NCBI GenBank assembly: GCA_024741835.1 | Contig: JAENRP010000006.1 | Location: 4,318-68,317 of the forward strand | Length of the DNA: 64,000 nt | Direction of reading: 5' to 3' | Source of the DNA: Diplocarpon mali | Taxonomy: Eukaryota; Ascomycota; Leotiomycetes; Helotiales; Drepanopezizaceae | In this document: positions 34,079-43,757 of the stretch, piece after piece | Numbering within the stretch: the stretch's first letter is position 1 | Layout of the letters: each line of letters begins with the position of its first letter | The notes under the pieces: model-generated | What the model was told of the DNA's origin: nothing | Databases searched by the model: none | The model's input: the letters and a program-made list of their open reading frames with translations, nothing else | Program-made: the position numbers and the translations under genes

Positions 34079-35224
34079 TCACCCTCCCCTTCTTAAGACC
34101 TAGGGTGCCCTTAGCTCGACCTACTCTTAGATGAAGTCGTACATGATCCTGTTTTCGGCCCTATTGATAAAGGCCTTTATCTTCTTATTTGCCGGATCCT
34201 CTTTTATACAGATGGTCTTAATAGCAGTTTCGATTAGTTTGTTTAGATTGTCGAACGCGCTGATCAATTTTCGGTCGCAGGGATCTTTCAGATCGCGACG
34301 TTATCGTTGATTCTCGCGTATTGATTCCGGCCAATCCATCTGGTTTGACTTTTGGCGCTTAATAGGGGTACTGGTAGTAGTAGGGGTGGCCTTTCTCTTC
34401 TGTACGACTGCCCGAGTGGCGACTTATCTCTGCAGCTTGTCGTTATCGTCCTTTAAGGCTTAGAGCTTTGCGCGTAGTGTTTCTAGTTCGCGGGACTTTT
34501 CATTGAGGTCTTTGTGTAGGCGGTTGAACTCGACTGCTTTAAATAGTATAACGAAGACTATATGACCACCTTGCATAAAGGTTCCTCCTTTGGCCTCGAT
34601 TTTAGCGACCACCTTATCGATATTAGCAAGCAGGCGTTCCTTACTCTAAGTAGCTTTTACTACCGTTTTCCAAATACGCTATTCTAACGCGCGGAATCTA
34701 ATTGGCCTTAGGTTGACCTACGTCTCTCTTTAGTCGGAAATGTTTTAGCGTAGTTGCCTCCGAAGGTTGTTCCTTAGCAGCCTCAACTTGCTAGGCCTCG
34801 ACTCCCGAATTATCGCGCCATCCTTTCTCTTTATCGGCGTACCATCCTTTTTTGTCTTAACAGGCGCAGGTCGTTCGTCCTTATCGTTCTCATTTTCTAA
34901 CTCGTCGCGGAGCCAGTCGAGCGGGACCTTCTTACTAGGTGTGGCACTATTTCGGAAGGGTAGGGGTATTAAGGACAGCGAGGCAGCAGGTTCATTGTCT
35001 TCGTCGTCCACTAGGAGTGGCGTTGGTGACGGCAAGGCAATAGGCTCGTTGTCTTCGTCATCGTCGGAATCGCTATTCGTATCGCTTGCGGTCAGCAAGC
35101 GGAAGTCTGTTCGGTCTGTCCTAATAGGCGTCATAGGTTGGTCGCTTATCATTCGTTAGGCGAGGGCGGCTTGCACGGGGTCCTCTTCTGTTAGGAAAGC
35201 CATGGCGTCGTCGACTCCAATCAT
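34079..35224 (-). pseudogene. decayed transposon ORF with 12 nonsense codons
   Basis: One reading frame stays in register for about 382 codons from an ATG at 35224 to a TGA at 34079 with no indel, but is broken by twelve in-frame stops. All twelve are TAA or TAG and none is TGA: the pattern expected when CAA and CAG codons lose their C at CpA sites. The longest intact piece is 34745-35152 (about 135 codons). The product would be acidic at first (SDSDDDEDNEP), then basic (KTKKDGTPIKRKDG), then a probable coiled coil (LNEKSRELETLRAKL) followed by a Lys/Arg/Thr patch. No catalytic DDE or helix-turn-helix motif is recognisable. It could be an accessory or captured ORF. Confidence 0.8.
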
Positions 35225-35241
35225 AGAATCGTCTTAGAGCA

Positions 35242-35516
35242 CGGAACTGTCAGAACAGGTATGACAGAATAGTAGTACAAAAAGAGGCGAAACAGACTAA
35301 CATAAGAGATATACCGCACCTTTATCGTACCTTTCCTTTAATAGGCATAATATAACTTAATAGTAGAAATCGACTTCCCTAAGTCCTAGGTCGAGGAGGA
35401 TATATTAGAAGAGAGGTTTCCTACTTTATACTCACTCCTTAGCTTTAAATTCTATACGATTTAGTAGCCTTGATCTCAGTGACTTTATCGACTTATGCCT
35501 TGCTTCCGCCGTCATA
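35242..35516 (-). repeat. right terminal inverted repeat
   Basis: 275 bp ending GCCGTCATA. It pairs with the left arm; a few CpA-to-TpA changes are private to this arm, so both arms mutated independently. Confidence 0.9.
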
Positions 35517-35998
35517 CTGTCGGTTCGCCGCTCGGCCTTCTCTCGTCAAGTGAGTACCAGGCACGCGAGGGGGCGGCCGTTCCGAGCTTCCTCCCTGGCT
35601 CACACCGATCGGAGTCGCGGTTCGGCGGTGGAGGGAGCGGTGGCGGCAGTCTTTCGCTACTCCAGTGCGGGGAAGATCGAGAGCGACGGTTTCCCACCCC
35701 CTCCCGTCGCAATGTGTGCGGGTGCTTGTGGTCATCTATTCTTGACATGACGTGAGGTAGAGGAGATGCAGAGGTTCCCCCCACCAGAGAGAATCCCGAG
35801 TGATGGTCGACAACCACGCTCTTATGCAACTCTGATCTACCATTGAAGCTCACTGGCGAATGCCCGAGCCACCAGCCACCATCAGTCGTCTCCTCGTCTC
35901 TTCGTCAGATCAAACTTCTCCATCGCCCAATCACCCACAGCTGAGACAAAGTCGCAAACTCCTCGCCCAGAACCAAGAAAAACAAGAAACCCTGCACC
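35517..35998. other. intergenic, 3' of the methyltransferase-domain gene
   Basis: GC-rich spacer between the transposon and the stop codon of the minus-strand gene. No gene seen. Confidence 0.65.
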
Positions 35999-38902
35999 TC
36001 ACCACGGCTTCCTCCCCCACCCGCTGACCGTCCGCCAGCCCGCGCCACACGCCCTCCCCTCCTCGAGCACCTCCGCAACGCCCGCAACCCTTCCCTTGGC
36101 CCCAGTCTGCACCGCGCACCGGTGCAGCCACTTCTCCCACGCCCACCCGCCCACAAGCCCACAGACACTCGCCGCATGGTCCGTGCTACCCTGCACCGCA
36201 GCCTCCCCCTCCAGATGGGCCCCCACACCCACACGCTCCCTCTCCACCACCCTCCCCGCCGCCGGCGCAGCGCCCATGGGCAGGAACACCCACGCGCGCT
36301 TGATGCTGACGAAGCCGGCGGCGTGGAGGCGCGAGATGAAGCGCTTGGTAGGCGTCGGGTCGTAGCCGAGCGTCCTGAGGCTGAACCCGAACTCGACGCT
36401 CTTGGCGAGCCCCAGGGGCCCGGCGTTGACGATGTCCGAGTCCATCACGCTGAACTCCAGGTAGCCGCCGGGCTTGAGGATGCGCATACACTCCCTGAGA
36501 CAGGCATCCCACTCGTCCTGGCCGTTGGACGCCTGGTCTCGCAGGATCGTGTAGACCTCCCGGGCGGAGATGAGGTCGAACTGGCTGTCCTGGAACGGGA
36601 GTCGGACGAGGCGCTCGACGGCGATCTGCCGGTGGTTCGTGGGGCCGCGGATGTTCGAGTTGGAGAGCTGGCGGAGGGATTTGGTCGTGATGGTGTAGAC
36701 CTTGGTGTTTGGGTACTCGGTAGCACAGTGCCATGCCCAGTCACAGGTTGCCTGGCCCCCGAGATCCAGGATGCGAGCACGGTCGCGGGGAGTGCCATCC
36801 GTCTTGGGCCCCCGGGAGGACAAGCGAGCGAGCCGTTTCGCGACTGGAGCAGCAATCAAGCGGCCGCCGTTGAGGAGCTTGATCGCCATCACGTTCCAGT
36901 GTGCAGCGGCCATCTGGGTTGAGGCTTCGTATTCCCGGTCTCGCTTAAGTTTCTCTGGATCCTCTGGAGCAATCTCGTCCCCACGAGCGACGTTGGACGA
37001 AAGACGGCGCGTGGCGCTCGGGGGCGCGACGCGGAGTTGGTACTTGCCGAGGAGCTGAGCTGTATGTGCAGCGGGAAATGAGATGCGTTGAGCTTGGAGA
37101 GCCTCGAAGCGGGGGATCCGGTGGATGAAGGTATCCCTGTGTCGGGACCGCGCGATAAGGTGCTGGAACGCCCGGTAGTAGGCCGATTCCTGACGGGTAA
37201 GCTTGGGAAGCGGGCAAGCAACACCGGCCGAGCTTGCAACGATGTCCGAGAACCGGACTGTCCTGCGTGGTGGCGAGTGCTCGATCTGGCTCAGTCTCTT
37301 GGTGCTTGCGGCACGCTCGAGGAGAGTGACCTCGTCATCATGGTCTTCCGTGGGGTTGATGAGCTCCGCGAGATATGTCGATTGGGCTGTAAGCCACAAC
37401 CCAGTGCGAACAAGGGTGGAGACTGCCGACACGTTCAACTCGTCCACGTAGCTGGGAGAATGACCATCCAGAATTTCGTCGGCGACGATCTGCTCGTCGA
37501 GAGGAGAGCGAACGTTCGGCCCGGTGATGGTCTCATCGGAATCCTCGTGCTTCAGCTCCGGCCGGGTAGACAGGATGGGGCCTCGCGGAGCCAGGTTGGG
37601 CCTTGCTGTTGGGAGACCATCGGACATGGTTTCCGAGTTTCCTGTGAGCTCGACCATCCGCTCCACGGGAGCAGATGACCATGGGGCCTTGTAGAAATGC
37701 TCGGCAGTGGTCGAGGAAGGCGGGTGAGCCGATTCTGGCGTGCAGGCAGCTAAATGCCATGTGTGTCTTGCACCGGGAGACAGGGCAGAGAAGAAGCCTC
37801 CCGGTGATGGGATCTCTAGCCGAGTCAGGGCGTTCATGGACCGCTGTTGCTCCGGCGAGAGAAGGATCGAGTCGTTGCGGTGAATCTTGGTGACGAGCGG
37901 GGGGAGACTCTGCTGCATCTCTCGCGCAGGCGACACCTGCGGGGTGACGGGGGTTACTTCGATGACTTGCTCCGTCTGTTGCTGAGGGGGACCGTCTGCT
38001 CCAGACAGTGCTTGCAATGTAGCCATAGCCGCCGGTTCGAGTTGGACGCCCACCCCCCACTCATTTCCATCTGCTTCGCTCTCGTCCCCCAGATCTGGCG
38101 TCGGTGGTGCGGACAGCTGGGCCATCTGGTCGGAAGAAAAACTGCCGTCGAGAGATGGCGGGGCGGAGCATGACGGAACCTCTTGTGACTGCAAGTACGA
38201 GAAGATCGCAGGCGACACGGGGACTTTCGGTGGGGGTGTCGGGGGGACTGGAGAGGTCATGGCCTTGAGAGCTGCCACTCCCGGCCATGGATCTCCCTGG
38301 GGAGGCGGGGAAGGGATGACCAGAGCCGGAAGCGATGTTCTCGAGGTTCTGGTTGCACCCGAATCGGTCGATGACCTGTGGGACTTGGTTGTCTGACGTG
38401 CGCTGTGCCGTCTGGCAAAGTTCTTCCGCTGCCTCTCCTCCTCGTCTGACGAAACATCGTAGAGATCGTCGAACTCGGTAGCGTCCGTGGTGAAGCTATC
38501 TCGGGTCCACGGCGCGGAAGACAGCGAGGGAGAGATGCTGCCAGCTTCTGATGAGTCGTCGGATTGTAGTATCGGTGCGGGCATGAAGTGATGGCCTCGA
38601 GGAGTTGGAAAATGATCGCTCAGCCGAGGACGCCCGTCTGCCGTCGTTGGTGATAGATCTCTGCCCCGGCGCACCTCCATCATTGACCCTCGAGCTGACT
38701 CCTCTTCATCTTCCATTATAGTATTAAGTGACCGCCGTCGTCTGAGAGCCTGCCCAGGCGGCGGCGGCGGTAAGTAAGCCGTAGCCGGTAGAAGATCCAA
38801 GGTACCCATCCTGGTCGATACGCTGAGCGCGGGGTGGCTCCGCTCCTGCGACACTCCCGAATGCGAAGATGTATGAGGGATAACAGCGACGGCCAGCGTC
38901 AA
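35999..38902 (-). CDS. methyltransferase-domain protein with long disordered N-terminus
   Basis: A single exon of 967 residues, or 936 if the Met at 38809 (MGTLDLLP) is used. Residues 1 to about 600 are Ser/Pro/Thr/Glu-rich and look disordered, with short blocks such as SVSTRMGTLDLLPATAYLPP. A class I SAM-dependent methyltransferase fold follows at about 705-870: ARILDLGGQATCDWAWHCA (motif I, SAM-binding loop), VYTITTKS, VERLVRLPFQDSQFDLISAR (motif IV region), then LRECMRILKPGGYLEFSVMD (motif VI) and a C-terminal Trp/Gly/Arg-rich tail. It resembles the Methyltransf_11/25 type found in many fungal proteins; the substrate is unknown. The unusual DLGGQAT replaces the more common DLGCGTG-like loop. 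Confidence is good for the domain and low for any pathway. Confidence 0.82.
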   Translation of the reverse strand: MTLAVAVIPHTSSHSGVSQERSHPALSVSTRMGTLDLLPATAYLPPPPPGQALRRRRSLNTIMEDEEESARGSMMEVRRGRDLSPTTADGRPRLSDHFPTPRGHHFMPAPILQSDDSSEAGSISPSLSSAPWTRDSFTTDATEFDDLYDVSSDEEERQRKNFARRHSARQTTKSHRSSTDSGATRTSRTSLPALVIPSPPPQGDPWPGVAALKAMTSPVPPTPPPKVPVSPAIFSYLQSQEVPSCSAPPSLDGSFSSDQMAQLSAPPTPDLGDESEADGNEWGVGVQLEPAAMATLQALSGADGPPQQQTEQVIEVTPVTPQVSPAREMQQSLPPLVTKIHRNDSILLSPEQQRSMNALTRLEIPSPGGFFSALSPGARHTWHLAACTPESAHPPSSTTAEHFYKAPWSSAPVERMVELTGNSETMSDGLPTARPNLAPRGPILSTRPELKHEDSDETITGPNVRSPLDEQIVADEILDGHSPSYVDELNVSAVSTLVRTGLWLTAQSTYLAELINPTEDHDDEVTLLERAASTKRLSQIEHSPPRRTVRFSDIVASSAGVACPLPKLTRQESAYYRAFQHLIARSRHRDTFIHRIPRFEALQAQRISFPAAHTAQLLGKYQLRVAPPSATRRLSSNVARGDEIAPEDPEKLKRDREYEASTQMAAAHWNVMAIKLLNGGRLIAAPVAKRLARLSSRGPKTDGTPRDRARILDLGGQATCDWAWHCATEYPNTKVYTITTKSLRQLSNSNIRGPTNHRQIAVERLVRLPFQDSQFDLISAREVYTILRDQASNGQDEWDACLRECMRILKPGGYLEFSVMDSDIVNAGPLGLAKSVEFGFSLRTLGYDPTPTKRFISRLHAAGFVSIKRAWVFLPMGAAPAAGRVVERERVGVGAHLEGEAAVQGSTDHAASVCGLVGGWAWEKWLHRCAVQTGAKGRVAGVAEVLEEGRACGAGWRTVSGWGRKPW

Positions 38903-38972
38903 GAACCGAAGAGGGCTGGTAAGTGTGAAGAATTATAAACGATAGTATGCTTCGATCAACGAAGACTTGAGA

Positions 38973-39010
38973 AGACAGCGACAGCGACAGCGACAGCACT
39001 GACAGCAGCG
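38973..39010. repeat. (ACAGCG)n hexamer repeat
   Basis: About five units in the probable promoter of the methyltransferase-domain gene. Confidence 0.8.
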
Positions 39011-39355
39011 TGGCGAGAAAGGAGGTAGAAAGAAGGACACAATCCATAGAGATGCGTGGGCGACGAGGTTGTTTATACGACGTCAACTTCTGCCCAGCGC
39101 TAAGATTCGAAGGGGGGGAGCGTACAACTGGTACGGAGAGGGGAGGGCAGATGCGCCGACTGGGCCAAATCTGCCCCTCCCCGTGATGCGGTGTGGAACT
39201 GCGCATCGAAAGCCGCCGGACGAGCAGGAGTCGATGATTATTGTGCTGTTATTGCGACTGACTGCCACGCCGACGTACGAGCCATGGGAGCCAGTGAAGG
39301 CGGGCATGGGGCCGTGATTCTGACGCGGAGTGAAGACGCATCGCATCGTCTCTGC

Positions 39356-39388
39356 ATCCCCAATACCCAATCCCCAATCCCCAATCCC
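39356..39388. repeat. 7-bp repeat CCCAATC
   Basis: About four imperfect CCCAATC/CCCAATA units. Confidence 0.8.
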
Positions 39389-40340
39389 AGAATAGCATCT
39401 TCTCCGGGATGCTGAAATGGCGCGCGCGAGATGGGGGCGCCGGTGGGTGTAGGTGTGATTGGCGCTGGTCGCCAGCAGCGTCCGCCAATCAACATCCTGC
39501 TGCCGCGAGCCCGGCGCCTGGAGGGACTGGGAGAACAAACTCACCAGCCCGTGGGCAGCGAGGGGAGCGCGAACATTTGCATCGGGTTCTCTGCGAGCTC
39601 TGCGAGAGGCTCGAAATCTGCTGCAGGCGCGCGAAATGTCTGTGGTGAACTGGCTAATGATGATGTGCGTTTGACATGTTCCGTGGTGGCCTCGGGGGGG
39701 GGCAGGCCGTGACTCCAGGAGAGAGGGGATGGGATGTAAAGATAGCAGCAGCCGCGGCGCCAAACAAGAGCTTGAATGACTGCCGAATGCTCGTGGGAGA
39801 TGCTCCGATCTGGATCTCGGAGTGGAGGGCTTCTTGTCTCGGTCCAAGGGGTGTTTCGTGCGAAGAGATTCGGTTGGCTCTCACGTGACCGCGGCCGTCT
39901 GAACGCCGCGTGCTGGTACTTCGGCAGCTCCGTTCGAGACCGCGACTCGAGAGCGCATCATGCTCGCGCATCTCTGCATGAGCACCTCCGAGTCGGCGGG
40001 CGCAGCCCAGCTGCAAGTCAAGCCAGCAAATCCAAGCCAAATTTCAGCGAGCCCGCAGAAGACTCACGTGACGCGACGGTCAACAACACAACTCGCGGAA
40101 GTTCGCTCATCGACTCGGCACGCCTTCCGGTGAGCGGAAGAAGTGCTGTAACAGGCTGCCGTGACAGACGAAGCCGAGGCGGTCCTCCTCGTGCCATCTT
40201 GGCATACCGGCTCTGCTCACCGGCCCATCTACCTGCCCGTTGGTACAAAGCTCGGTTGCGCAAGGAGAGAATGGCCTGTCAGCCATCCTCTCTCTCCCAC
40301 GGCCTCACTGGCCACGAGAGGCATTTCATTCGCAGGGAAT

Positions 40341-40350
40341 AGAAGAAGAG

Positions 40351-40382
<32 letters not shown>

Positions 40383-40400
40383 AGAAGAAGAGAAAGAGAA
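40341..40400. repeat. (GAA)n microsatellite
   Basis: About twenty GAA/GAG triplets in the 3' region of the alpha-galactosidase gene. Confidence 0.9.
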
Positions 40401-40706
40401 TCTCCCCGGGATGGATGTGCGGAGGCTCGGGACGCTGGGTGATTGTAGCTTGCGTGGGATGAAATTGGAGCCCGCGGCTGCAGCAGCTGATCCGGCACGG
40501 GCTCGGTCGCTTGATGGGAGGCGGACCGAGGCATGAGGGGTTGAGATTACAAGGGATGGATTGCGGCTTCATTGTGTGCTGGATTGCCTTGCTGCCGGCC
40601 TCGCTCGTGTCTGGCTCTGCCACGGCACATGGGACATGGCCCCGGCTTCCCACGAGTGCCAAAGCGTAGCCGGAGGTTCACCCCGTGGACTCGCTGGCAT
40701 GCAGAC

Positions 40707-42290
40707 CTACAGCTCAGTCTGCAGTCCATCCATACTCTCGGCCTCCCCCTCTCCGCACTGCTCGCCAACGATGAATCCCATGGTATCATGGCTTTGCAGA
40801 GTCCGCTGGATACCGCCCGCGACACACCTAGACTTCCCGCTCCAGATGTCCGTCACCCTCCAGTTGCGGCCACTCTTCAACTCCGGCACCTCCTCCCACA
40901 GAATCTGTCTCGCGGCGCTCGCGCCCAGACTGTTCAAGGCCAGGACCAACGTTCCCTCGGTACTCCTGCCACTCCAGTACTCGGCCGGATTCGTCTTGTT
41001 GAACGTCCAATCGGGGTTGACGCCCCATTTATACGGCACCGCAGGGCCTCCATAAACCTCGTCCTGGTTAAAGGACAGCAAGTACTGATTCTTCAGCAGG
41101 TCCACGAGACTGCTCTTCAGCTTGCCCAGCTCCGTCCCGATGATGACCGGGCTCTTCATCGCCGCCCAGAAAGCAAAGTGCGATCGGCATTCGGCATCCG
41201 TCAGAGCCCCGTTGCCAACCTCAAGCATGTCCGGGTCGTTCCTGCCCCAGAACCCGACGCTGTTCAGCTGGAAACTGTTGAAGTTGAAGATCTCCATTAT
41301 GCGGGCCCAGGACTCGTCGATGTCGCCGGAGCTGCGCCAAGAGTTCCCCGTGGCGTTGCCCCAGGAGTTGACGCCTGCCAGGCCCCAGCTGCAGATGCTG
41401 TAGAGGATGGTGCGGTTTTGTGCGAGCAGCGCATCTCGCATGAGCTCGTAGCGACGTGCCGAGTTGGATTGGCTCCAATCGTATCCTTCTGGGGCCGGGT
41501 CCTGGAGATCTGGGCATGTTCCGTTCGGATATGGACCGCCTGAAAGCTCGGGGACACAGGCATCTGTGTGATACGTTAGTATGTGTCTCAAATGTCGATG
41601 CGGGGAGGAGGCAGGGAGCGAATTGTTTCTCTTTGGAGTACCAACGGCCTCGCGCCAGCGGAGCAAGAAACCACGTACTGTACTGGTCCGTCCAGTTGGA
41701 GGGGACGCCACAGTTGTCGTACTTCAGGTAGTCCACTTCCCACGCCGCAAAAGTTGCGGCATCGATAGATTCATAGCCAATGGAAGCCGGGTAGCCAGCG
41801 CAGGTTCCCGTGCCCGCACTGCTGTAGATCCCAAGCTTCAACCCGAGCGCGTGTATCTTGCGGGCAGTCCCCAAGATGCCTGTGGGAAATTTGGATGGGT
41901 CGGGGATGATCTCGTGGGTTGTCTCGTTGCGTCCGGACCTGACGGACCAGCAGTCGTCGACTAGGAACGATCAGTCGCCGGTGTGATGCAGGACGTGTTG
42001 TGTCGGGAATCCACGCACTATTCACGTACTCGTAGCCCACATCTTTGAGCCCGAGAGCTACCATCTGGGTGGCCGCGGTCATTATCTTCGCTTCGTCGAT
42101 GTCGCAGTAGAAGGCATTCCAAGAGTTCCACCCCAATGCTGGGAGTTTGCCCTGGGCGAAGTCAGCGGCTGCATGTGATCACCGATAGCCGCGACTGAAA
42201 GAGGGACCAGTCACGCACGACGTTATCTTTCTGGAGCAAACAATGCACGCCGGGTAGCGCAGCCAGAACCGGCAGAGCGCGGAGATACAT
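40707..42290 (-). CDS. secreted alpha-galactosidase, family GH27
   Basis: Hydrolyses terminal alpha-1,6-galactose from raffinose-type sugars and galactomannan outside the cell. Four exons: 42219-42290, 42019-42151, 41679-41960, 40707-41563; introns of 67, 58 and 115 nt; 447 residues. The first 17 residues ([17 protein letters not shown]) form a signal peptide. Motifs: [11 protein letters not shown] (about 30-40), YVNIDDCW rebuilt across the second splice, [20 protein letters not shown], the nucleophile motif YLKYDNC (Asp about 150) and [11 protein letters not shown] with the acid/base Asp about 243. [11 protein letters not shown] and SPVIIGTEL follow, then a C-terminal beta-domain. Several N-glycosylation sequons (NGT, NET, NAT, NKT) fit secretion. 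The antisense plus-strand frame at 40572-41543 is a shadow. No other carbohydrate gene adjoins it. Confidence 0.94.
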
Positions 42291-42363
42291 GGTGGGAGCG
42301 ATAACAACTCGAGGACTTGAAAGTCGACAGAGACGCACGAGACGAAGACGAAGACGAAAGGCG

Positions 42364-42388
42364 AGTATATATATATATATATATATAC
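42364..42388 (-). promoter_or_regulatory. (TA)n tract in alpha-galactosidase promoter
   Basis: An uninterrupted TATATA run lies 75-98 nt upstream of the alpha-galactosidase start codon. Its position fits a TATA-like core promoter element, but it may simply be a microsatellite. Confidence 0.45.
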
Positions 42389-43333
42389 CAGGCACATACC
42401 AGGGACATGCCCGCTCGATCACCGCCTAGGCTTTCTCCGACCACGTGCTCGGCGGCGGCCGCATTTCCAGACCATCAGCGGGCCAGACGCTCCGAGGGGG
42501 GATTGGGGATACAAACGCATGCTTCGGATTCGCATGACCAGACCAGTCGTGCCCGCTGGGTCACCAGCCTCTCCAGAAAGCCGCAAGTGCGTCTTTTCTC
42601 TCGCTCCCAGACCGGGCGAGTTGTGGCATGTTGCGACCCCCTCCGAGCCCTTCTCTCCTCGGCTGACCCGTGTCGCAAGGACGACGTTGGACCTGTGGGC
42701 GGGGCGTGGGAGGAATGTGTCGACGGGCAGGGGGACGAGCGCGGGGTTGTGGTGTCCGCGTGGAACTGCAATCTGGGGAGAATGCGGGGTGTGGTGCCCG
42801 GCCGCCTGATCCATCGCAGACTCGGCTGGCGCGGTCAACAACAACAACAACGTGGAAATGTGATTGATTCTGCATGTGCCCATGACGATGGGAGTGTTCG
42901 GCGCTGACAGCATCTCGCTTGACTGATGGATCCGGCTCTCCTCACCGGAGAACGAGAACGAGCATCTCACGGGGGCAGAGTGAGACGCACATGCCGGGAG
43001 GAAGACCGTCGTCTCCGCCGAAGTGTTGGAGAGATGCCGGAGATACTTCCAAGTCCCCATCCCCCGACGCCTACGCCATGTCGGAACCACGGCACCATAC
43101 CCCCTTTCGAAATACTTCCTGCGCCAGCATCAAGCCAGCTGTCATACCACGATTCCGCATCTCTTGACCTCGTTGCCGTTTCCGCCCTCGTCCCGCTAGC
43201 ATGATAATCGTAACTGCAAGTGTACCCGTGACGCTCCGCGAATCTCGTCGTCAGGTACGGCACAGTTTCTGAGGAGCCCGTGGTGCCGGAGCTCCGAGGC
43301 ACTCCTCCACCAGATGCCAGGTTGCAGCCCGGC

Positions 43334-43360
43334 ATTGGGGATATTGGGGATATTGGGGGA
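43334..43360. repeat. 9-bp repeat GGGGATATT
   Basis: Nearly three copies (ATTGGGGAT period 9). Confidence 0.85.
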
Positions 43361-43757
43361 AAAGAAGTGGCCAGGTAGAGACTTGGCTGGAGTCCGCGCT
43401 AGGACAGTACTACAAGAGACGCTGCTATCCGAGGGTGGTAGCGCCTTGTCGTCTTGCAGATATCTCGACAATAATGGAAGCGCGAATGGAATACTGAGAG
43501 GCAAAAGACACACGCGTGAAGAGTATCATGACGAAAGCAATGGCACGTAGAAATCCTTTCATTGCACCGCAGCGCACCTCTGAACAATCCCAGTGCTCTC
43601 TAAACAAGTAACTTCAAGTTGAAGAGCGAGCCTGTCTGCTCGCAAGAAGCGTACCATTGGCCATAGTCTGCGTCCCGTGCCACCCATGGATTGGGGGCAA
43701 AAACCCAAAAGACTCCCAGGGGCTATAGGATAGCCCGTATCATCTCAAGAACGCCAT

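Larger units (their letters stand above)
33783..35516. mobile_element. 1.73-kb TIR transposon, RIP-like decay
   Basis: The ends are inverted repeats of 275 bp (33783-34057 and 35242-35516) that align without gaps at about 92% identity. Of 21 mismatches I count 19 transitions and 2 transversions; 11 are CpA/TpA or TpG/TpA differences, the signature of repeat-induced point mutation. Each end closes with TA (33783-33784 and 35515-35516), which could be a TA target-site duplication as in the Tc1/mariner/pogo group, so the element proper may be 33785-35514. The interior is AT-rich against GC-rich flanks and carries one decayed reading frame on the minus strand. No transposase motif was recognised, so it may be non-autonomous. 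Confidence 0.88.
38903..40706. other. intergenic region with simple repeats
   Basis: Upstream of the methyltransferase-domain gene and downstream of the alpha-galactosidase gene (both minus). It holds ACAGCG, CAATCCC and GAA repeats. A minus-strand frame at 39083-39847 has no recognisable motif and is compositionally like its shadows. Confidence 0.6.
42291..43757. other. intergenic: alpha-galactosidase promoter and carrier 3' region
   Basis: GC-rich with a TA dinucleotide run and a GGGGATATT repeat (43334-43360). Minus-strand frames at 42967-43335 and 43196-43513 show no recognisable motif. Confidence 0.6.

Noticed and set aside
39083..39847. 254-codon minus-strand frame
   Set aside because: Low-complexity Ser/Arg/Pro composition with equally long frames on the other strand; no motif.
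40572..41543. 323-codon plus-strand frame
   Set aside because: Antisense to the GH27 alpha-galactosidase last exon, which has catalytic motifs.
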